NCBI GenBank assembly: GCA_016871195.1
Contig: VFZN01000012.1
Location: forward strand, 1-64,000
Direction: 5' to 3'
Source of the DNA: Acidobacteriota bacterium
GTDB taxonomy: Bacteria > Acidobacteriota > Vicinamibacteria > Vicinamibacterales > UBA2999
Length of the DNA stretch: 64,000 nucleotides
In this document: positions 45,840-55,114 of the stretch, piece after piece
Layout of the letters: each line of letters opens with the position of its first letter
How positions within the stretch are numbered: the stretch's first letter is position 1
The notes under the pieces: generated by a model
Database searches by the model: none
What the model was told of the DNA's origin: nothing
What the model saw: the letters and a program-made list of their open reading frames with translations, nothing else
Program-made: the position numbers and the translations under genes

Positions 45840-47522
45840 ATGACCAGACCGCGTACGAGCTGGATGCTGCACATGGTGATGACGGGGCTGCTGACCGTGC
45901 CCGCGCCCCTGTGGGCGCAGGAGAGCCGGAGCCCGGTGGCCGACGCCGCGCAGGCGGCCGATCGCGACCGCGTGCGGTCGCTGGTGTCGCGTGGCGGTGA
46001 CGTCAATGCGGCGCAGGGGGACGGCACCACCGCGCTGCACTGGGCCGCGATGAAGGGCGATGCCGATCTCATCCGGGTGCTGACGACGGCGGGGGCGAAC
46101 CTTCGGGCCACCACACGCCTGGGGGGCTACACTCCGCTCTACTTGGCGGCCCGCGCTGGCCACTACGAGGCCGTGGCGGCGCTGCTGGCGGCAGGGGCCG
46201 ATGTGCACCAGACTAGCACCACCGGTGCGACGCCACTGATGCTGGCCGCCGCTTCCGGTGACACCCGCACCCTCACCGCGCTCGTCGAGGGCGGGTCGAA
46301 GGTCAACGCTGTCGACAAGGCCAAAGGCGAGTCGGCCCTCATGTATGCCGCGGCCTACAACCGCGCCGACGCCGCACGGTTGCTGATCCAGCGCGGTGCC
46401 GACACCGCCCTCACGACGACGGTCGTGGACCTCAATGCCCTGACCGCCCCCGAGGAATCGAACATGCAGCGGCAGATGGGGGCAGGCCCCGGCAGGCCCG
46501 CGCAGATTCCCGGCCTGACACGTGGCTATCGCTACAACGAACTGATCGGCACGCAGGGGGGCATGACCGCGTTGCATTTTGCGGCGCGGCAGGGCTTCAC
46601 CGAGACCGTGATGGCCATGCTCGACGGCGGGGCGCAGATCAATCAGCGCAACTCGGGCGATCGCATGTCGCCGCTGCTCATCGCGATTGTCAACGGACAC
46701 TTCGACCTGGCCCGGCGCCTGGTCGAGCGGGGCGCTGACCCGAACCTGACCAGCGCCAATGGGGTCTCGCCGCTCTTCGCGGTGCTCAACGTCTACTGGG
46801 CGCCCAAGTCGCTCTATCCGGGGCCGAAGACCTACCAGCAGCAGCAGACGTCCTATCTCGACCTGATGACGACCCTGCTCGACAAGGGCGCCGACGTGAA
46901 CGCGCGCGTGCGGTACAAGGTCTGGTATCAGGCGTACAACTCCGACTTCTCGGGCGTCGATGAGAGCGGCGCGACGCCGTTCTGGCGCGCGGCCTACGCG
47001 AGCGATGTCGACGCGATGAAGCTCCTGATTGCGCGTGGCGCTGACCCGAACATCGGCACCATCAAGCCGGCGGGCCGTCCCTTCACGGGTGACGGCATCC
47101 GCCAGGTCACCGACCTCTCCGGGCTGCCGCCGATGCCTATCGGCGGACCGGGCGTGATGCCGATTCATGCGGCGAGCGGCGTGGGCTACGGCGAAGGCTT
47201 CGCCGCCAATGCCCACCGCTATGCACCCACCGGGTTTCTCCCGGCCATCAAGTATCTCGTCGAGGAGCTGGGCGCTGACGTGAACGCCGTCGACCACGAA
47301 GGCAACACCCCCGTGCACCTGGCCGCGTCGCGCGGCGACACCGAGGGCATTCTCTACCTCGTGTCGAAGGGGGCAGACGTGACGAAGATCAACCGCGAGG
47401 GCAACTCGACGGCCGATATGGCCAACGGGCCGGTACAGCGCGTACAGCCCTTCCCGGAAACACTCTCCCTGCTCGAGAAGCTCGGGGCCACCAACAACCA
47501 CAAGTGCGTCACCTGCAACTAG
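45840..47522 (+). CDS. Secreted ankyrin-repeat protein (module copy 2)
   Basis: 560 residues, intact. Signal peptide MVMTGLLTVPAPLWAQES, then ankyrin repeats with typical TPLHxAA cores: NAAQGDGTTALHWAAMKGDA, GYTPLYLAARAGHYEAVAAL, TPLMLAAASGDTRTLTALVE and, near the end, NAVDHEGNTPVHLAASRGDT. A large insert with APKSLYPGPKTYQQQQTSY separates repeats in the middle, as in copy 1. The C-terminus NNHKCVTCN carries a CxxC. It is presumably a periplasmic binding scaffold for the DUF1592/DUF1552 partners. ATG at 45840 or GTG at 45837 are both possible starts. Confidence 0.9.
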   Translation: MTRPRTSWMLHMVMTGLLTVPAPLWAQESRSPVADAAQAADRDRVRSLVSRGGDVNAAQGDGTTALHWAAMKGDADLIRVLTTAGANLRATTRLGGYTPLYLAARAGHYEAVAALLAAGADVHQTSTTGATPLMLAAASGDTRTLTALVEGGSKVNAVDKAKGESALMYAAAYNRADAARLLIQRGADTALTTTVVDLNALTAPEESNMQRQMGAGPGRPAQIPGLTRGYRYNELIGTQGGMTALHFAARQGFTETVMAMLDGGAQINQRNSGDRMSPLLIAIVNGHFDLARRLVERGADPNLTSANGVSPLFAVLNVYWAPKSLYPGPKTYQQQQTSYLDLMTTLLDKGADVNARVRYKVWYQAYNSDFSGVDESGATPFWRAAYASDVDAMKLLIARGADPNIGTIKPAGRPFTGDGIRQVTDLSGLPPMPIGGPGVMPIHAASGVGYGEGFAANAHRYAPTGFLPAIKYLVEELGADVNAVDHEGNTPVHLAASRGDTEGILYLVSKGADVTKINREGNSTADMANGPVQRVQPFPETLSLLEKLGATNNHKCVTCN

Positions 47523-47533
47523 GATCCCTCCGC

Positions 47534-48379
47534 ATGATTCGTCGAATGCTGTCCCCGTTCCTGCTGCTGACGCTCGCAGCCGTCACGCTGCTGCCCACGT
47601 CGGTGTGGGCCCAGCCCCGCCAAGGGCTGTTCGATCTATGGAAGCAGGGAAAGACTGCCTTCGGTGTGTTCGTGCCCAACGAGAATCCGCAGCGGTTCGA
47701 GCGCGGGCAGCTGCCGCCGAAGGCCATCTACACCGAGGCCGGAGCCAGCAAACTGGCCGCCAACACCTCGTACGATTATCTGTTTCTCAATCTCGAAGGC
47801 AGCTACGACGTCGAGTCGGTCAAGGCGATGGTGCGCGGCTTGCAGTCGGCCACAGGCCGTCGGCCGGCCCTGCTGGTGCGCATTCCCACCATCGAGCGCG
47901 ATGGTGTCGAGATGACCCGTGCCCGCGTGAAGGAAGTCCTTGCGGCCGGAGCCGACGGCATCACGCTGCCGCACATCCGGTCGGTCGAGGAAGCCCGCAC
48001 CGCGCTGGGGTTTTTCACAGAGGCCAAGGCCAATGTCTGGTCGCCTGCCAATCCGTCAGGGACGGTCATTGCCATGCTGATGGTCGAGGACCCGCAGGCC
48101 GTCTCGGTCGTCGATCAGATTGCTGATCTCCGGCGGTTCAGCGTGCTGGCCTGCGGCATCGGCAGCCTCACGCAGGCGATGGGCGGCGATCGCGCCGGCG
48201 CCGAGGCCGGGAACCAGAAGGTGCTCGCGGCATCGAAGCGCGTCGGCATTCCCAACATGCTCACCGCCAACAGCAAGGACGTCGAGCAGCGCGTGCGCGA
48301 GGGCTTCCTCGGTCTGCTCGGTCAGGGTGCGGCTGGTGACGAAATGATCGCCGTAGGTCGCAAGGCCGCAGGCCGCTAG
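47534..48379 (+). CDS. Exported HpcH/HpaI aldolase-family protein
   Basis: Family members cleave or form C-C bonds in hydroxy-acids (for example 4-hydroxy-2-oxoheptanedioate aldolase) with a divalent metal, normally in the cytoplasm. This 281-residue protein has a clear signal peptide (LLLTLAAVTLLPTSVWAQ), followed by the barrel: WKQGKTAFGVFVPNENP, YDYLFLNLEGSYDVESVKAM, RRPALLVRIPTIERDGVEMT, AAGADGITLPHIRSVEEAR and MLMVEDPQAVSVVDQIADL. The usual D-L-S segment after GxxDxxxxG reads ACGIGSLTQAMGG, so catalytic competence is uncertain. It follows the second ankyrin gene by 11 bp and probably belongs to the same transcript. Confidence 0.85.
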   Translation: MIRRMLSPFLLLTLAAVTLLPTSVWAQPRQGLFDLWKQGKTAFGVFVPNENPQRFERGQLPPKAIYTEAGASKLAANTSYDYLFLNLEGSYDVESVKAMVRGLQSATGRRPALLVRIPTIERDGVEMTRARVKEVLAAGADGITLPHIRSVEEARTALGFFTEAKANVWSPANPSGTVIAMLMVEDPQAVSVVDQIADLRRFSVLACGIGSLTQAMGGDRAGAEAGNQKVLAASKRVGIPNMLTANSKDVEQRVREGFLGLLGQGAAGDEMIAVGRKAAGR

Positions 48380-48398
48380 GCACACCCGCACGCAGGCG

Positions 48399-48417
48399 AC
48401 GGGCACCTCGGGCCCGT
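48399..48417 (+). terminator. Weak hairpin after the aldolase-like gene
   Basis: ACGGGC and GCCCGT form a 6-bp stem with a 7-nt loop, 20 bp after the stop of the aldolase-like gene and before the promoter of the next gene. No U-tract. Confidence 0.4.
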
Positions 48418-48455
48418 TCTGGTGAACCACGGCACACGCATGTATGCTGACAGGT

Positions 48456-49940
48456 ATGCCTGTGCCGATCACGTTTCCCTTCGACACCGTGCGTCTGGGT
48501 CTGGTCGCTGCCGCACTCGCGGTGGCGACGTCCTGCAGCGGTGTTCAGCCACCACCACGCGCGGTCGACCGTCTCTCTCCCTGCCTCAAAGCCGACGGCC
48601 CAGACGATGCCTACTGCGGCAGCCTGACGGTGCCCGAGGATCGCGCGAAGCCCGAGGGACGGCAACTCAGTCTCAAGGTCGTCGTCCTTCCGGCGCTCAG
48701 CCGCACCCCCGCGGACGACCCTCTGTTCTTTCTCGCGGGCGGCCCCGGTCAGGGCGCCGCCACCATGGCCGACCTCATCGGGCAGATGTTCGGTCGGGTG
48801 CAGACCGACCGCGACATCGTCCTGGTCGACCAGCGGGGCACCGGCGGTTCTGGCGGTCTCGAATGCGGCTCATCGGACGACTCACTGAGCGGCATTAACG
48901 AACCGTCGGCCGTGGCCCTCGACCGCCTCAGGAGCTGCCTCGCCAGCTACGGTGCCGACACGCGCATGTACACCACGCCGGTGGCCATGGACGACCTCGA
49001 TGCCGTGCGCACGTGGCTGGGCTATGACCGTATCAACCTGTACGGCGGCTCGTATGGCACGCGCGCCGCACTGGCCTACCTGCGGCAGCACGGGGCGCAC
49101 GTGCGCAGCGTGGTGCTCGACGGGGTGGCACCCCCCGAGTTGCGCCTGCCCATGTTCTTTGCGCGCGACGCCCAGCGTGCGCTCGACCGGATGTATGCGG
49201 CCTGCGACGCCGACGAGTCCTGCGCCGCTCGCCATCCTCAGCTGGCCAGCCGCGTGGCCGCGCTTTTCGCACGGCTCGAAGCGGCACCCGCGCGCGTGAC
49301 CCTGGTGCACCCGCGCACCGGGGTCAGCGAACCGGTCACGATTACCGCGCCGGTCCTGGCGAGCGTGGTCGCGTCCGCCCTGTATGCACCACTCACCACG
49401 TCGATGCTGCCCGAACTGCTGGCCCGTGCCGAACGCGACGACTATCAGGGGCTCGTGGCTCTGGCAACACTCGGCGATTCAGTCTCCGAAAACATGAGCG
49501 TCGGCATGCATTTTTCTGTCATCTGTGCGGAAGACGTGCCCCGCATCGCCGAAGCGGAGTTCGCTGCAGCGACGGCGAACACCATCTTCGGTCGGCACCT
49601 CATGCGCCAGACCATGGAAACCTGCCGCTCCTGGCCGGCCGGCACGGTGCCCCCCGAGTACTTCACGCCGGTCACGTCGGACGTGCCGACGCTGGTGCTG
49701 TCCGGGGATCTCGATCCGGTGACGCCGCCCTCGTGGGGCGCGGCGGTGTCCTCGACGCTGTCGCACAGCCTGCATGTGATCGCGCCACAGACGGGCCATG
49801 GGGTGGTGGCCACCGGCTGCGGCATCCGCATGGTGACCGACTTTCTGTCGGCGGGCACGACCGATGGGCTCGACACCGCATGCGTCGAAGCCATCACGCG
49901 CCCGCCGTTCTTTCTCACTCCGGCGGGGGTGGCACGATGA
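48456..49940 (+). CDS. S33-family alpha/beta-hydrolase lipoprotein (aminopeptidase type)
   Basis: A 494-residue secreted peptidase related to tripeptidyl aminopeptidases. Lipobox in AALAVATSC; cap and core motifs [37 protein letters not shown], nucleophile Ser in [15 protein letters not shown], Asp in [16 protein letters not shown] and His in [12 protein letters not shown], with paired Cys in the lid (CAEDVPRI). ATG at 48456 has a TATGCT box 7 nt upstream. Its stop overlaps the start of an ABC ATPase (ATGATG), so peptidase and exporter are translationally coupled. Confidence 0.9.
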   Translation: MPVPITFPFDTVRLGLVAAALAVATSCSGVQPPPRAVDRLSPCLKADGPDDAYCGSLTVPEDRAKPEGRQLSLKVVVLPALSRTPADDPLFFLAGGPGQGAATMADLIGQMFGRVQTDRDIVLVDQRGTGGSGGLECGSSDDSLSGINEPSAVALDRLRSCLASYGADTRMYTTPVAMDDLDAVRTWLGYDRINLYGGSYGTRAALAYLRQHGAHVRSVVLDGVAPPELRLPMFFARDAQRALDRMYAACDADESCAARHPQLASRVAALFARLEAAPARVTLVHPRTGVSEPVTITAPVLASVVASALYAPLTTSMLPELLARAERDDYQGLVALATLGDSVSENMSVGMHFSVICAEDVPRIAEAEFAAATANTIFGRHLMRQTMETCRSWPAGTVPPEYFTPVTSDVPTLVLSGDLDPVTPPSWGAAVSSTLSHSLHVIAPQTGHGVVATGCGIRMVTDFLSAGTTDGLDTACVEAITRPPFFLTPAGVAR

Positions 49941-50671
49941 TGCAGGTCGAGTCGGTGCGCAAGCAGTTCGGCGAGATTACGGCCGTCGCCAGCGTGAGCT
50001 TCCCAGTCCCCGACGGGGCCATCACGGGCCTGCTCGGTCCCAATGGCGCGGGCAAGACCACGACGCTGCGCATGCTCTACGCGCTGCTGCAACCCGATGC
50101 CGGGCGCGTGCTGGTCGATGGCATCGATGCGACCCTGCATCCGCAGGATGCGCAGGGGCGCATGGGCGTGCTGCCTGATGTCTCGGGACTCTATCCGCGC
50201 CTGACGGCCCGCGAGCACATTGCCTACTTCGCCGAACTGCAGGGCCTCTCGGCCCACGAGACCGAGACGCGCGCCGAGGCACTGATCACGCTGCTCGAGA
50301 TGCAGGCGATCGCTGACCGCCGCGTCGCCGGGTTCTCGCACGGCGAACGCACCAAGGTGGCGCTGGCGCGGGCGCTGGTGCATCATCCGCAGAACATCCT
50401 GCTCGATGAGCCCACCAACGGCCTCGATGTGATGAGCACGCGCGCGGTGCGACGTCTCATCCGCCAGATGCGCGACGAGGGACGGGCGGTGCTCTTTTCC
50501 AGCCATGTCATGCAGGAAGTCTCAGCCCTTTGCGATCACATCGTCGTGATTGCCCATGGCCGGGTCGTGGCCACCGGTAGTCCCGATGCGCTGCGCGAAC
50601 AGACCGGGCACCACAATCTGGAAGACGCCTTTGTCGCCCTCGTCGGTCTGGATGCGGAGGCAGACGCATGA
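49937..50671 (+). CDS. ABC transporter ATPase, NatA type
   Basis: Energises an exporter for Na+, antibiotics or peptides. The 244 residues show Walker [37 protein letters not shown], signature [19 protein letters not shown] (SHGER for SGGQQ), Walker [20 protein letters not shown] and the H-loop SSHVMQEV. It begins within the stop of the S33 peptidase gene and its own stop overlaps the next start (ATGA at 50668). Drug or ion export are equally possible; a link to the peptidase's products is inferred from the coupling. Confidence 0.93.
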   Translation: MMQVESVRKQFGEITAVASVSFPVPDGAITGLLGPNGAGKTTTLRMLYALLQPDAGRVLVDGIDATLHPQDAQGRMGVLPDVSGLYPRLTAREHIAYFAELQGLSAHETETRAEALITLLEMQAIADRRVAGFSHGERTKVALARALVHHPQNILLDEPTNGLDVMSTRAVRRLIRQMRDEGRAVLFSSHVMQEVSALCDHIVVIAHGRVVATGSPDALREQTGHHNLEDAFVALVGLDAEADA

Positions 50672-51852
50672 GCAGACGAACGCTGGCGCAGTCGCTTGCC
50701 GTCATGCGCAAGGAGCTGCGCGACGGTTTCCGTGATCGTCGCGCCGTCTTTTCGCTGGTGTTCGGGGCCGCCGTGGGGCCCCTGCTCGTGGGCGGCATTC
50801 TCGCCTTCATGGCGGGCCGCGTGCGCGACGCCCAGGACGTGTCGATTCCCGTAGTCGGCAGCACGCACGCACCGGCACTGGTGCAGTGGCTGCGGCAGCA
50901 GCCGGGTGTCACCGTCACGCCAGGGCCTGCGGATCCGGAAGAGGCGATCCGTCGCCAGACCGAGGATGTGGTGGTCGTCATCCCCGACGATTTCGAGGTG
51001 GACTTTTCCGCCTATCGCCCGGCCGAGGTTAACGTGCTGGCCGACAGCTCGCGGACGGCGGCACGGCCCAAGCAGCAGCGCGTGCGGGCACTGCTGAACC
51101 GCTATGGAGCAGAGGTGGCCGCGCTCCGGCTGGTGGCACGCGGTGTCAGCCCGTCCGTGGTGACACCGGTCCGGCCCGTCGAGGTCGACATCGCCAGCTC
51201 GCAGCAGCGCGCCGCGATGATCATCGACTTTATTCCGCTCTACATCATGCTTGCCGCTTTCACCGGGGGCATGCTGATCGCCACCGACGCGACCGCGGGT
51301 GAGCGCGAGCGCGGGTCGCTCGAGGCCTTGCTGGTCACGCCGGCCCCTCGCCGCGCCCTGGCGGCCGGCAAGTGGCTGGCGGCAGGAATGTTTTCCCTTA
51401 TCTCCGTCGCTCTCACGACCATCCTCTGCGTAGTCGTCGTCAACCGGATTCCGCTGCAGGATTTCGGCGTGCGGCTCTTCATCGACACGAGGAACGTGGC
51501 AGGCCTGGTGGGTGTGGTGCTGCCTGTGTGCACGCTCGCGCCGGCGATGCAGTTGTATCTGTCGACCTTCGCCAGATCATTCAAGGAAGCCCAGAGCTAC
51601 CTCGGATTTCTGGTGCTGGTGCCGATGCTGCCGGGGCTGATCGGGTCGCTGGCGCCCATCCGCGGCCTGTGGTGGATGTATGCCGTGCCATTCCTCGGGC
51701 AACACCTGCTGCTGACCGACATCATGGGCGGCAAGCCCCTGCTGGTGCTGCATGTGGTGCTGTCAGTGACTGCCACGATCGGCCTGGCTCTGGGGCTGTT
51801 TCAGGGATTCGCGCGCCTGCTGACGCGCGAGCGGATTATCTTCGGCCGATGA
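50668..51852 (+). CDS. ABC transporter permease, NatB type (ABC2_membrane_3)
   Basis: 394 residues with one N-terminal helix (AVFSLVFGAAVGPLLVGGIL), a large extracytoplasmic domain (about 40-175, VVVIPDDFEVDFSAYRPAEV) and five C-terminal helices (IDFIPLYIMLAAFTGGMLIA, MFSLISVALTTILCVVVVN, AGLVGVVLPVCTLAPAMQLY), with the conserved AGERERGSLEALLVTP coupling motif. It is the membrane half of the exporter whose ATPase precedes it with an ATGA overlap. Confidence 0.93.
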   Translation: MSRRTLAQSLAVMRKELRDGFRDRRAVFSLVFGAAVGPLLVGGILAFMAGRVRDAQDVSIPVVGSTHAPALVQWLRQQPGVTVTPGPADPEEAIRRQTEDVVVVIPDDFEVDFSAYRPAEVNVLADSSRTAARPKQQRVRALLNRYGAEVAALRLVARGVSPSVVTPVRPVEVDIASSQQRAAMIIDFIPLYIMLAAFTGGMLIATDATAGERERGSLEALLVTPAPRRALAAGKWLAAGMFSLISVALTTILCVVVVNRIPLQDFGVRLFIDTRNVAGLVGVVLPVCTLAPAMQLYLSTFARSFKEAQSYLGFLVLVPMLPGLIGSLAPIRGLWWMYAVPFLGQHLLLTDIMGGKPLLVLHVVLSVTATIGLALGLFQGFARLLTRERIIFGR

Positions 51853-51870
51853 CGCGGGCCTGAAGGAAAG

Positions 51871-51947
51871 TGGTCGGGGCGACTGGATTCGAACCAGCGA
51901 CATCCCGCTCCCAAAGCGGGCGCTCTACCAGGCTGAGCCACGCCCCG
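51871..51947 (-). tRNA. tRNA-Pro (anticodon TGG)
   Basis: Minus-strand cloverleaf: acceptor CGGGGCG/CGCCCCG, anticodon stem CCCGC/GCGGG around TTTGGGA (anticodon TGG), T-arm GGTTCGAATCC, discriminator A and encoded CCA at 51871-51873. Its 5' 23 nt overlap the 3' end of the rdgB frame on the same strand. Confidence 0.97.
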
Positions 51948-52551
51948 ACGCTACGCCGAATTGTATCGCACCGGCGAGGCAGGCCCGTCGAAAGTCGCGG
52001 AACGCCCGCCCCCGATGCGACACCGTCGCCTTCTCCTCGAGTGACAATTCGGCGGTCGTGCGGGCCATCGGTCGATACAGAAAAATCGGGTCGTAGCCGA
52101 AGCCACCCGTGCCGCGGGGCGCGACAATAGTGCCGGCCACAGAGGCTTCGGTCTCAAACACGATGCAGGAGCCCACGGCAACGGCCAGCGCGGTCACAAA
52201 TCGTGCGTCACGCGTGGCGCCAGGTACGCGTGCCAGTCGTCGCTCAATCTCGGCGAACCGCTCGGGATACGTCGCGGCATCACCAAGGAATTGCGCCGAG
52301 TGAATGCCAGGGGCGCCTCCCAGTGCGTCGATGACCAGTCCGGAATCCTCTGCGACCACCGGCAGCCCGGAGGCGGCCGCATAGGCCAGCGCCTTGATGC
52401 GGGCATTCTCGCGGAAGGTCGACCCGGTTTCGTCAGGCACCGCGATGGGCGCGAGGTCGGCGAGGGTCTTCCACGCCATTGGCACGCCGTCGAGCAGCGG
52501 CAGCATCTCGCGCAGCTTGCCTGGATTGGTGGTGGCCAGCAGGACGGTCAT
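51925..52551 (-). CDS. rdgB: XTP/dITP diphosphatase (RdgB/HAM1)
   Basis: House-cleaning enzyme that hydrolyses ITP, dITP and XTP so they are not built into nucleic acids. 208 residues: [79 protein letters not shown] and the end [16 protein letters not shown], all family signatures. Start ATG at 52551 overlaps the rph stop (ATGA). The last codons run into the tRNA-Pro gene. Last gene of the amidase-GerMN-rph-rdgB operon. Confidence 0.96.
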   Translation of the reverse strand: MTVLLATTNPGKLREMLPLLDGVPMAWKTLADLAPIAVPDETGSTFRENARIKALAYAAASGLPVVAEDSGLVIDALGGAPGIHSAQFLGDAATYPERFAEIERRLARVPGATRDARFVTALAVAVGSCIVFETEASVAGTIVAPRGTGGFGYDPIFLYRPMARTTAELSLEEKATVSHRGRAFRDFRRACLAGAIQFGVASGRGSAW

Positions 52552-53279
52552 CGTCCGAGGATGCCGCCGACAATCTCTCGCTGACGGGCGATGAGGTGCG
52601 TGATGCCGGCGTCGGCGAGGCTCAGCAGACCCACGAGCGCGTCGGTGCCGAAGGGTTCCGTTTCAGCGGTGCCCTGCAGTTCGATGAAGCGCCCGTCACC
52701 GGTTTTGACGATGTTCATGTCGACGTCGGCTTTGGAATCTTCCTCATAGGCGAGGTCGAGCAGCGGCATGCCGCCGACAATGCCGACGCTGGTGGCCGCC
52801 ACGTAATCTGCCACAGGAATCGTCTTGAGTTGGCCAGAGCCGCGCAGTTTGTCGAAGGCGAGCACCATTGCCACAAACGCCCCCGTGATGGAGGCCGTGC
52901 GCGTGCCGCCGTCCGCCTGAATGACGTCGCAGTCGAGATAGATGGTGCGTTCGCCGAACTCGGTCATGCGGACGACGCTGCGCATCGAGCGACCGATCAG
53001 TCGCTGAATTTCCATGGTGCGTCCGCCCACTTTGCCCGACGCGGCTTCGCGTGTGTTGCGGGTGTGTGTGGCGCGCGGCAGCATGCCGTACTCGGCCGTG
53101 ACCCACCCCTTGCCGGTGCCGCGCAGGAACGGCGGCACGCGGTCTTCGACGCTGGCCGAACAGACCACTTTCGTGCGGCCGACTTCGATGAGCACCGATC
53201 CTTCGGCATGCGCGAGGTAGTCCGGCGTGAGGGTGGTGGGGCGCAGGTCTGCAGGCCCGCGGTCGTATTGTCTGGTCAT
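52548..53279 (-). CDS. rph: Ribonuclease PH
   Basis: Phosphorolytic 3'-5' exoribonuclease that trims tRNA 3' ends. 243 residues: [95 protein letters not shown] (catalytic Asp) and [16 protein letters not shown] [19 protein letters not shown]. It overlaps both neighbours by ATGA (GerMN gene upstream, rdgB downstream). The rph-rdgB pair is widespread. Confidence 0.97.
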   Translation of the reverse strand: MTRQYDRGPADLRPTTLTPDYLAHAEGSVLIEVGRTKVVCSASVEDRVPPFLRGTGKGWVTAEYGMLPRATHTRNTREAASGKVGGRTMEIQRLIGRSMRSVVRMTEFGERTIYLDCDVIQADGGTRTASITGAFVAMVLAFDKLRGSGQLKTIPVADYVAATSVGIVGGMPLLDLAYEEDSKADVDMNIVKTGDGRFIELQGTAETEPFGTDALVGLLSLADAGITHLIARQREIVGGILGR

Positions 53280-53893
53280 GGTCTGGTCTCGGAAGAAGGC
53301 CCCGGTGGGCGTGTGAGGTGGTCGGCACGGCGCAGCGGGCGCCGCAGGTCGACATGGCCGGCGAGGGTCTCGACCTCTCGACCGTCGATAAGAATCTGCA
53401 CGGCCGTGGCGGATGGCATGGCATCAAGCACGGTGTGCACCACGCTGTAGGTGGTCAGCACTTCGCGCAGGGTGCCCCCGGGATGTGCGCGTGCGACATC
53501 ACCGCCCAGATCGACATAGATTTCACCGGTATCGGTGGCATACAGGCCGAGGAGCGTGGTGCCCGTGGGTATGGCTGAGGTCAAGGGTGGGCGTGGCTTC
53601 AGGGTCAGCAGCGCATCGAGGGCCCCCCGCGCCTGATCGAGCGGCGACGATTCCTGCACCATGTCCTGGGGGATGGTGACCAGATGCGTGCCATCCGCGG
53701 CCACCACCCACACCGGCACTCGGGTGCGTGCGCGAGGCGTCGGGGCCACCGTCGGAGCCTGCACGGCGGGTGTTGCGGCCGTCGGGATCAGCGGAGGACC
53801 GAACAGCCGGGTGACCTGCGACAGCAGTACCCATCCGAAGAACGCAGCGAGCACCAGCCCGGCCAGCGTCAGCATCATGCCGCGCGCGGTCAC
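53276..53893 (-). CDS. GerMN-domain membrane-anchored protein
   Basis: 205 residues with one N-terminal transmembrane helix ([17 protein letters not shown]), a Pro/Thr-rich linker and a GerM/sporulation-type domain ([80 protein letters not shown]). GerMN domains act at the cell envelope and accompany amidases. GTG at 53893 overlaps the amidase stop (GTGA); ATG at 53878 is an alternative. Peptidoglycan-related function is inferred from the upstream amidase. Confidence 0.85.
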   Translation of the reverse strand: MTARGMMLTLAGLVLAAFFGWVLLSQVTRLFGPPLIPTAATPAVQAPTVAPTPRARTRVPVWVVAADGTHLVTIPQDMVQESSPLDQARGALDALLTLKPRPPLTSAIPTGTTLLGLYATDTGEIYVDLGGDVARAHPGGTLREVLTTYSVVHTVLDAMPSATAVQILIDGREVETLAGHVDLRRPLRRADHLTRPPGPSSETRP

Positions 53894-54669
53894 GGCGCAG
53901 GCGTCTCCGCGAGAAACTGCAGCACGGCCTCGCGCAACTGCCGGGCGACGGCCTCCTGGCCCTCGGCCGAGCCCAGGCGCGCCATGTCGTCGACGTGGGT
54001 GGCGTAGCCGAGGTCGGCGACCACGGCCGCCATGGTGGCTCCCGTCAGCACGGCGAGCGGCGCCGACTGGACGCCGCGCGGACTCAGGTGTCCCGTGGCC
54101 TCGAATGCGGCGGCCATCGCGCCGGCCAATCGCATCGACTCGTCCCGGTGCCGCAGCGCGACGCGATCCCATGGGGCAAACTCAATCACCCGCGTGCCAC
54201 CGCCAGTCACAGGTAACGGCGTACCTGGCGACTCAAGAGTCACCCCGCCGGAATCGTCAGCGGCGAGCACCGTGAATTCAGCGCCGTGCAGCGTGTCGGC
54301 GGCAGACGCAGTCACGTGCAGGCTGATCAGCGCGGCGGCCCTGCGGGTGTTGGCCAGGGCGGTCCGGTCGCGCAGCGACAGCCGGCGGTCGTCGTCGCGG
54401 GTCAGCACCGTGACGACCTCCGGTCGGCCGTCCAGCGCGGTGCGGAGGCGCCGGGCAATGGCGAGGGTGATGTCCTTTTCGGGCATCCCTGCAGGGGCGA
54501 CCGTACCGGCATCGTCTCCTCCGTGTCCCGGATCGATGACGACGACACGCGCACCAGTCGTCAACCGCTCCTGCGCCTGCGGCGATGTCTCATCGGCCTG
54601 CAGACGCAGCCACGAGGCACTGCCGACCAGCGCCAGCGCCATGATGAATCCGGAAAGACGACGATGCAT
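53890..54669 (-). CDS. N-acetylmuramoyl-L-alanine amidase (Amidase_3)
   Basis: Cleaves the bond between MurNAc and the stem peptide in peptidoglycan. 259 residues with a signal/anchor (MALALVGSASWLRLQADE) and zinc ligands in VVVIDPGHGGDDAG (His49), EKDITLAIARRLR (Glu64) and ISLHVTASAAD (His118). The catalytic Glu, usually in a (V/P)E(L/A)GF motif, is Asp219 here (VADLGYATHVDD). The ATG at 54669 was chosen over longer frames, which have no homology; a TACAAT box lies 12 nt upstream. First gene of the four-gene operon. Confidence 0.9.
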   Translation of the reverse strand: MHRRLSGFIMALALVGSASWLRLQADETSPQAQERLTTGARVVVIDPGHGGDDAGTVAPAGMPEKDITLAIARRLRTALDGRPEVVTVLTRDDDRRLSLRDRTALANTRRAAALISLHVTASAADTLHGAEFTVLAADDSGGVTLESPGTPLPVTGGGTRVIEFAPWDRVALRHRDESMRLAGAMAAAFEATGHLSPRGVQSAPLAVLTGATMAAVVADLGYATHVDDMARLGSAEGQEAVARQLREAVLQFLAETPAP

Positions 54670-54695
54670 GTCGGCATCGCCATTGTACGGCAGGC

Positions 54696-55064
54696 CTATC
54701 GACGGGGCCGGGCGAGGCGTATCGGCCCGCGGGCGGTCGACGGGTCGACCGGGCGCCCTCCCTGGGTGATGGTCAGCAGGCCCTGGGCGTGCAGGCGGCG
54801 TGCGGCCTGACGCGCCGGTTCCATCAGGGGGCGCCAGTTGTCGGGCGAGACCAGGCGTGCGGCCTCGGACGGGCAGAGACTCGCGTCGCCGCCACGTGCC
54901 GCCAGCAGTTGCTGGATGGCGGCTTCCAGTGCGACGTCGGAGGGCCCGAGGCGGTGTGTGCGGCAGCCGGTGCTGCAGTAGAGGACCGAATCCCAGGTGC
55001 GGGCCCACTTCTTCCGCCACGTGATGCGGCGTCCGCAGCGGGCACAGGATTTGTCGGGCAGCAC
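54696..55064 (-). CDS. DUF2256-DUF3253 fusion protein
   Basis: 122 residues. The N-terminus is a Cys4 zinc ribbon of the DUF2256 type (CARCGRRITWRKKWARTWDS, then YCSTGC), and the rest is DUF3253, a small winged-helix-like domain: LCPSEAARLVSPDNWRPLME, AARRLHAQGLLTITQGGRPV, ARGPIRL. No functional data are known for either domain; nucleic-acid binding is plausible from the fold. GTG at 55064 is the only reasonable start, with no clear ribosome site. It is 26 bp upstream of the amidase gene on the same strand, yet the amidase has its own -10 box. Confidence 0.8.
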   Translation of the reverse strand: MLPDKSCARCGRRITWRKKWARTWDSVLYCSTGCRTHRLGPSDVALEAAIQQLLAARGGDASLCPSEAARLVSPDNWRPLMEPARQAARRLHAQGLLTITQGGRPVDPSTARGPIRLARPRR

Positions 55065-55114
55065 AGCAGGTGAGACGCCCGGGCTGTCCCGGGCGTCCCC
55101 ACCGTGATGAGGGG

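Noticed and set aside
45474..47501. 675-codon open frame on the minus strand
   Set aside because: Antisense of the intact ankyrin gene, which has clear repeats and a signal peptide on the plus strand.
36046..47522. Possible phage or integrative element carrying the duplicated module
   Set aside because: GC and codon use look like the surrounding chromosome, and no integrase, repeats or tRNA border it.
53894..54172. Long N-terminal extension of the GerMN protein
   Set aside because: Overlaps the amidase gene and is low-complexity; the GTG at 53893 overlaps the amidase stop.
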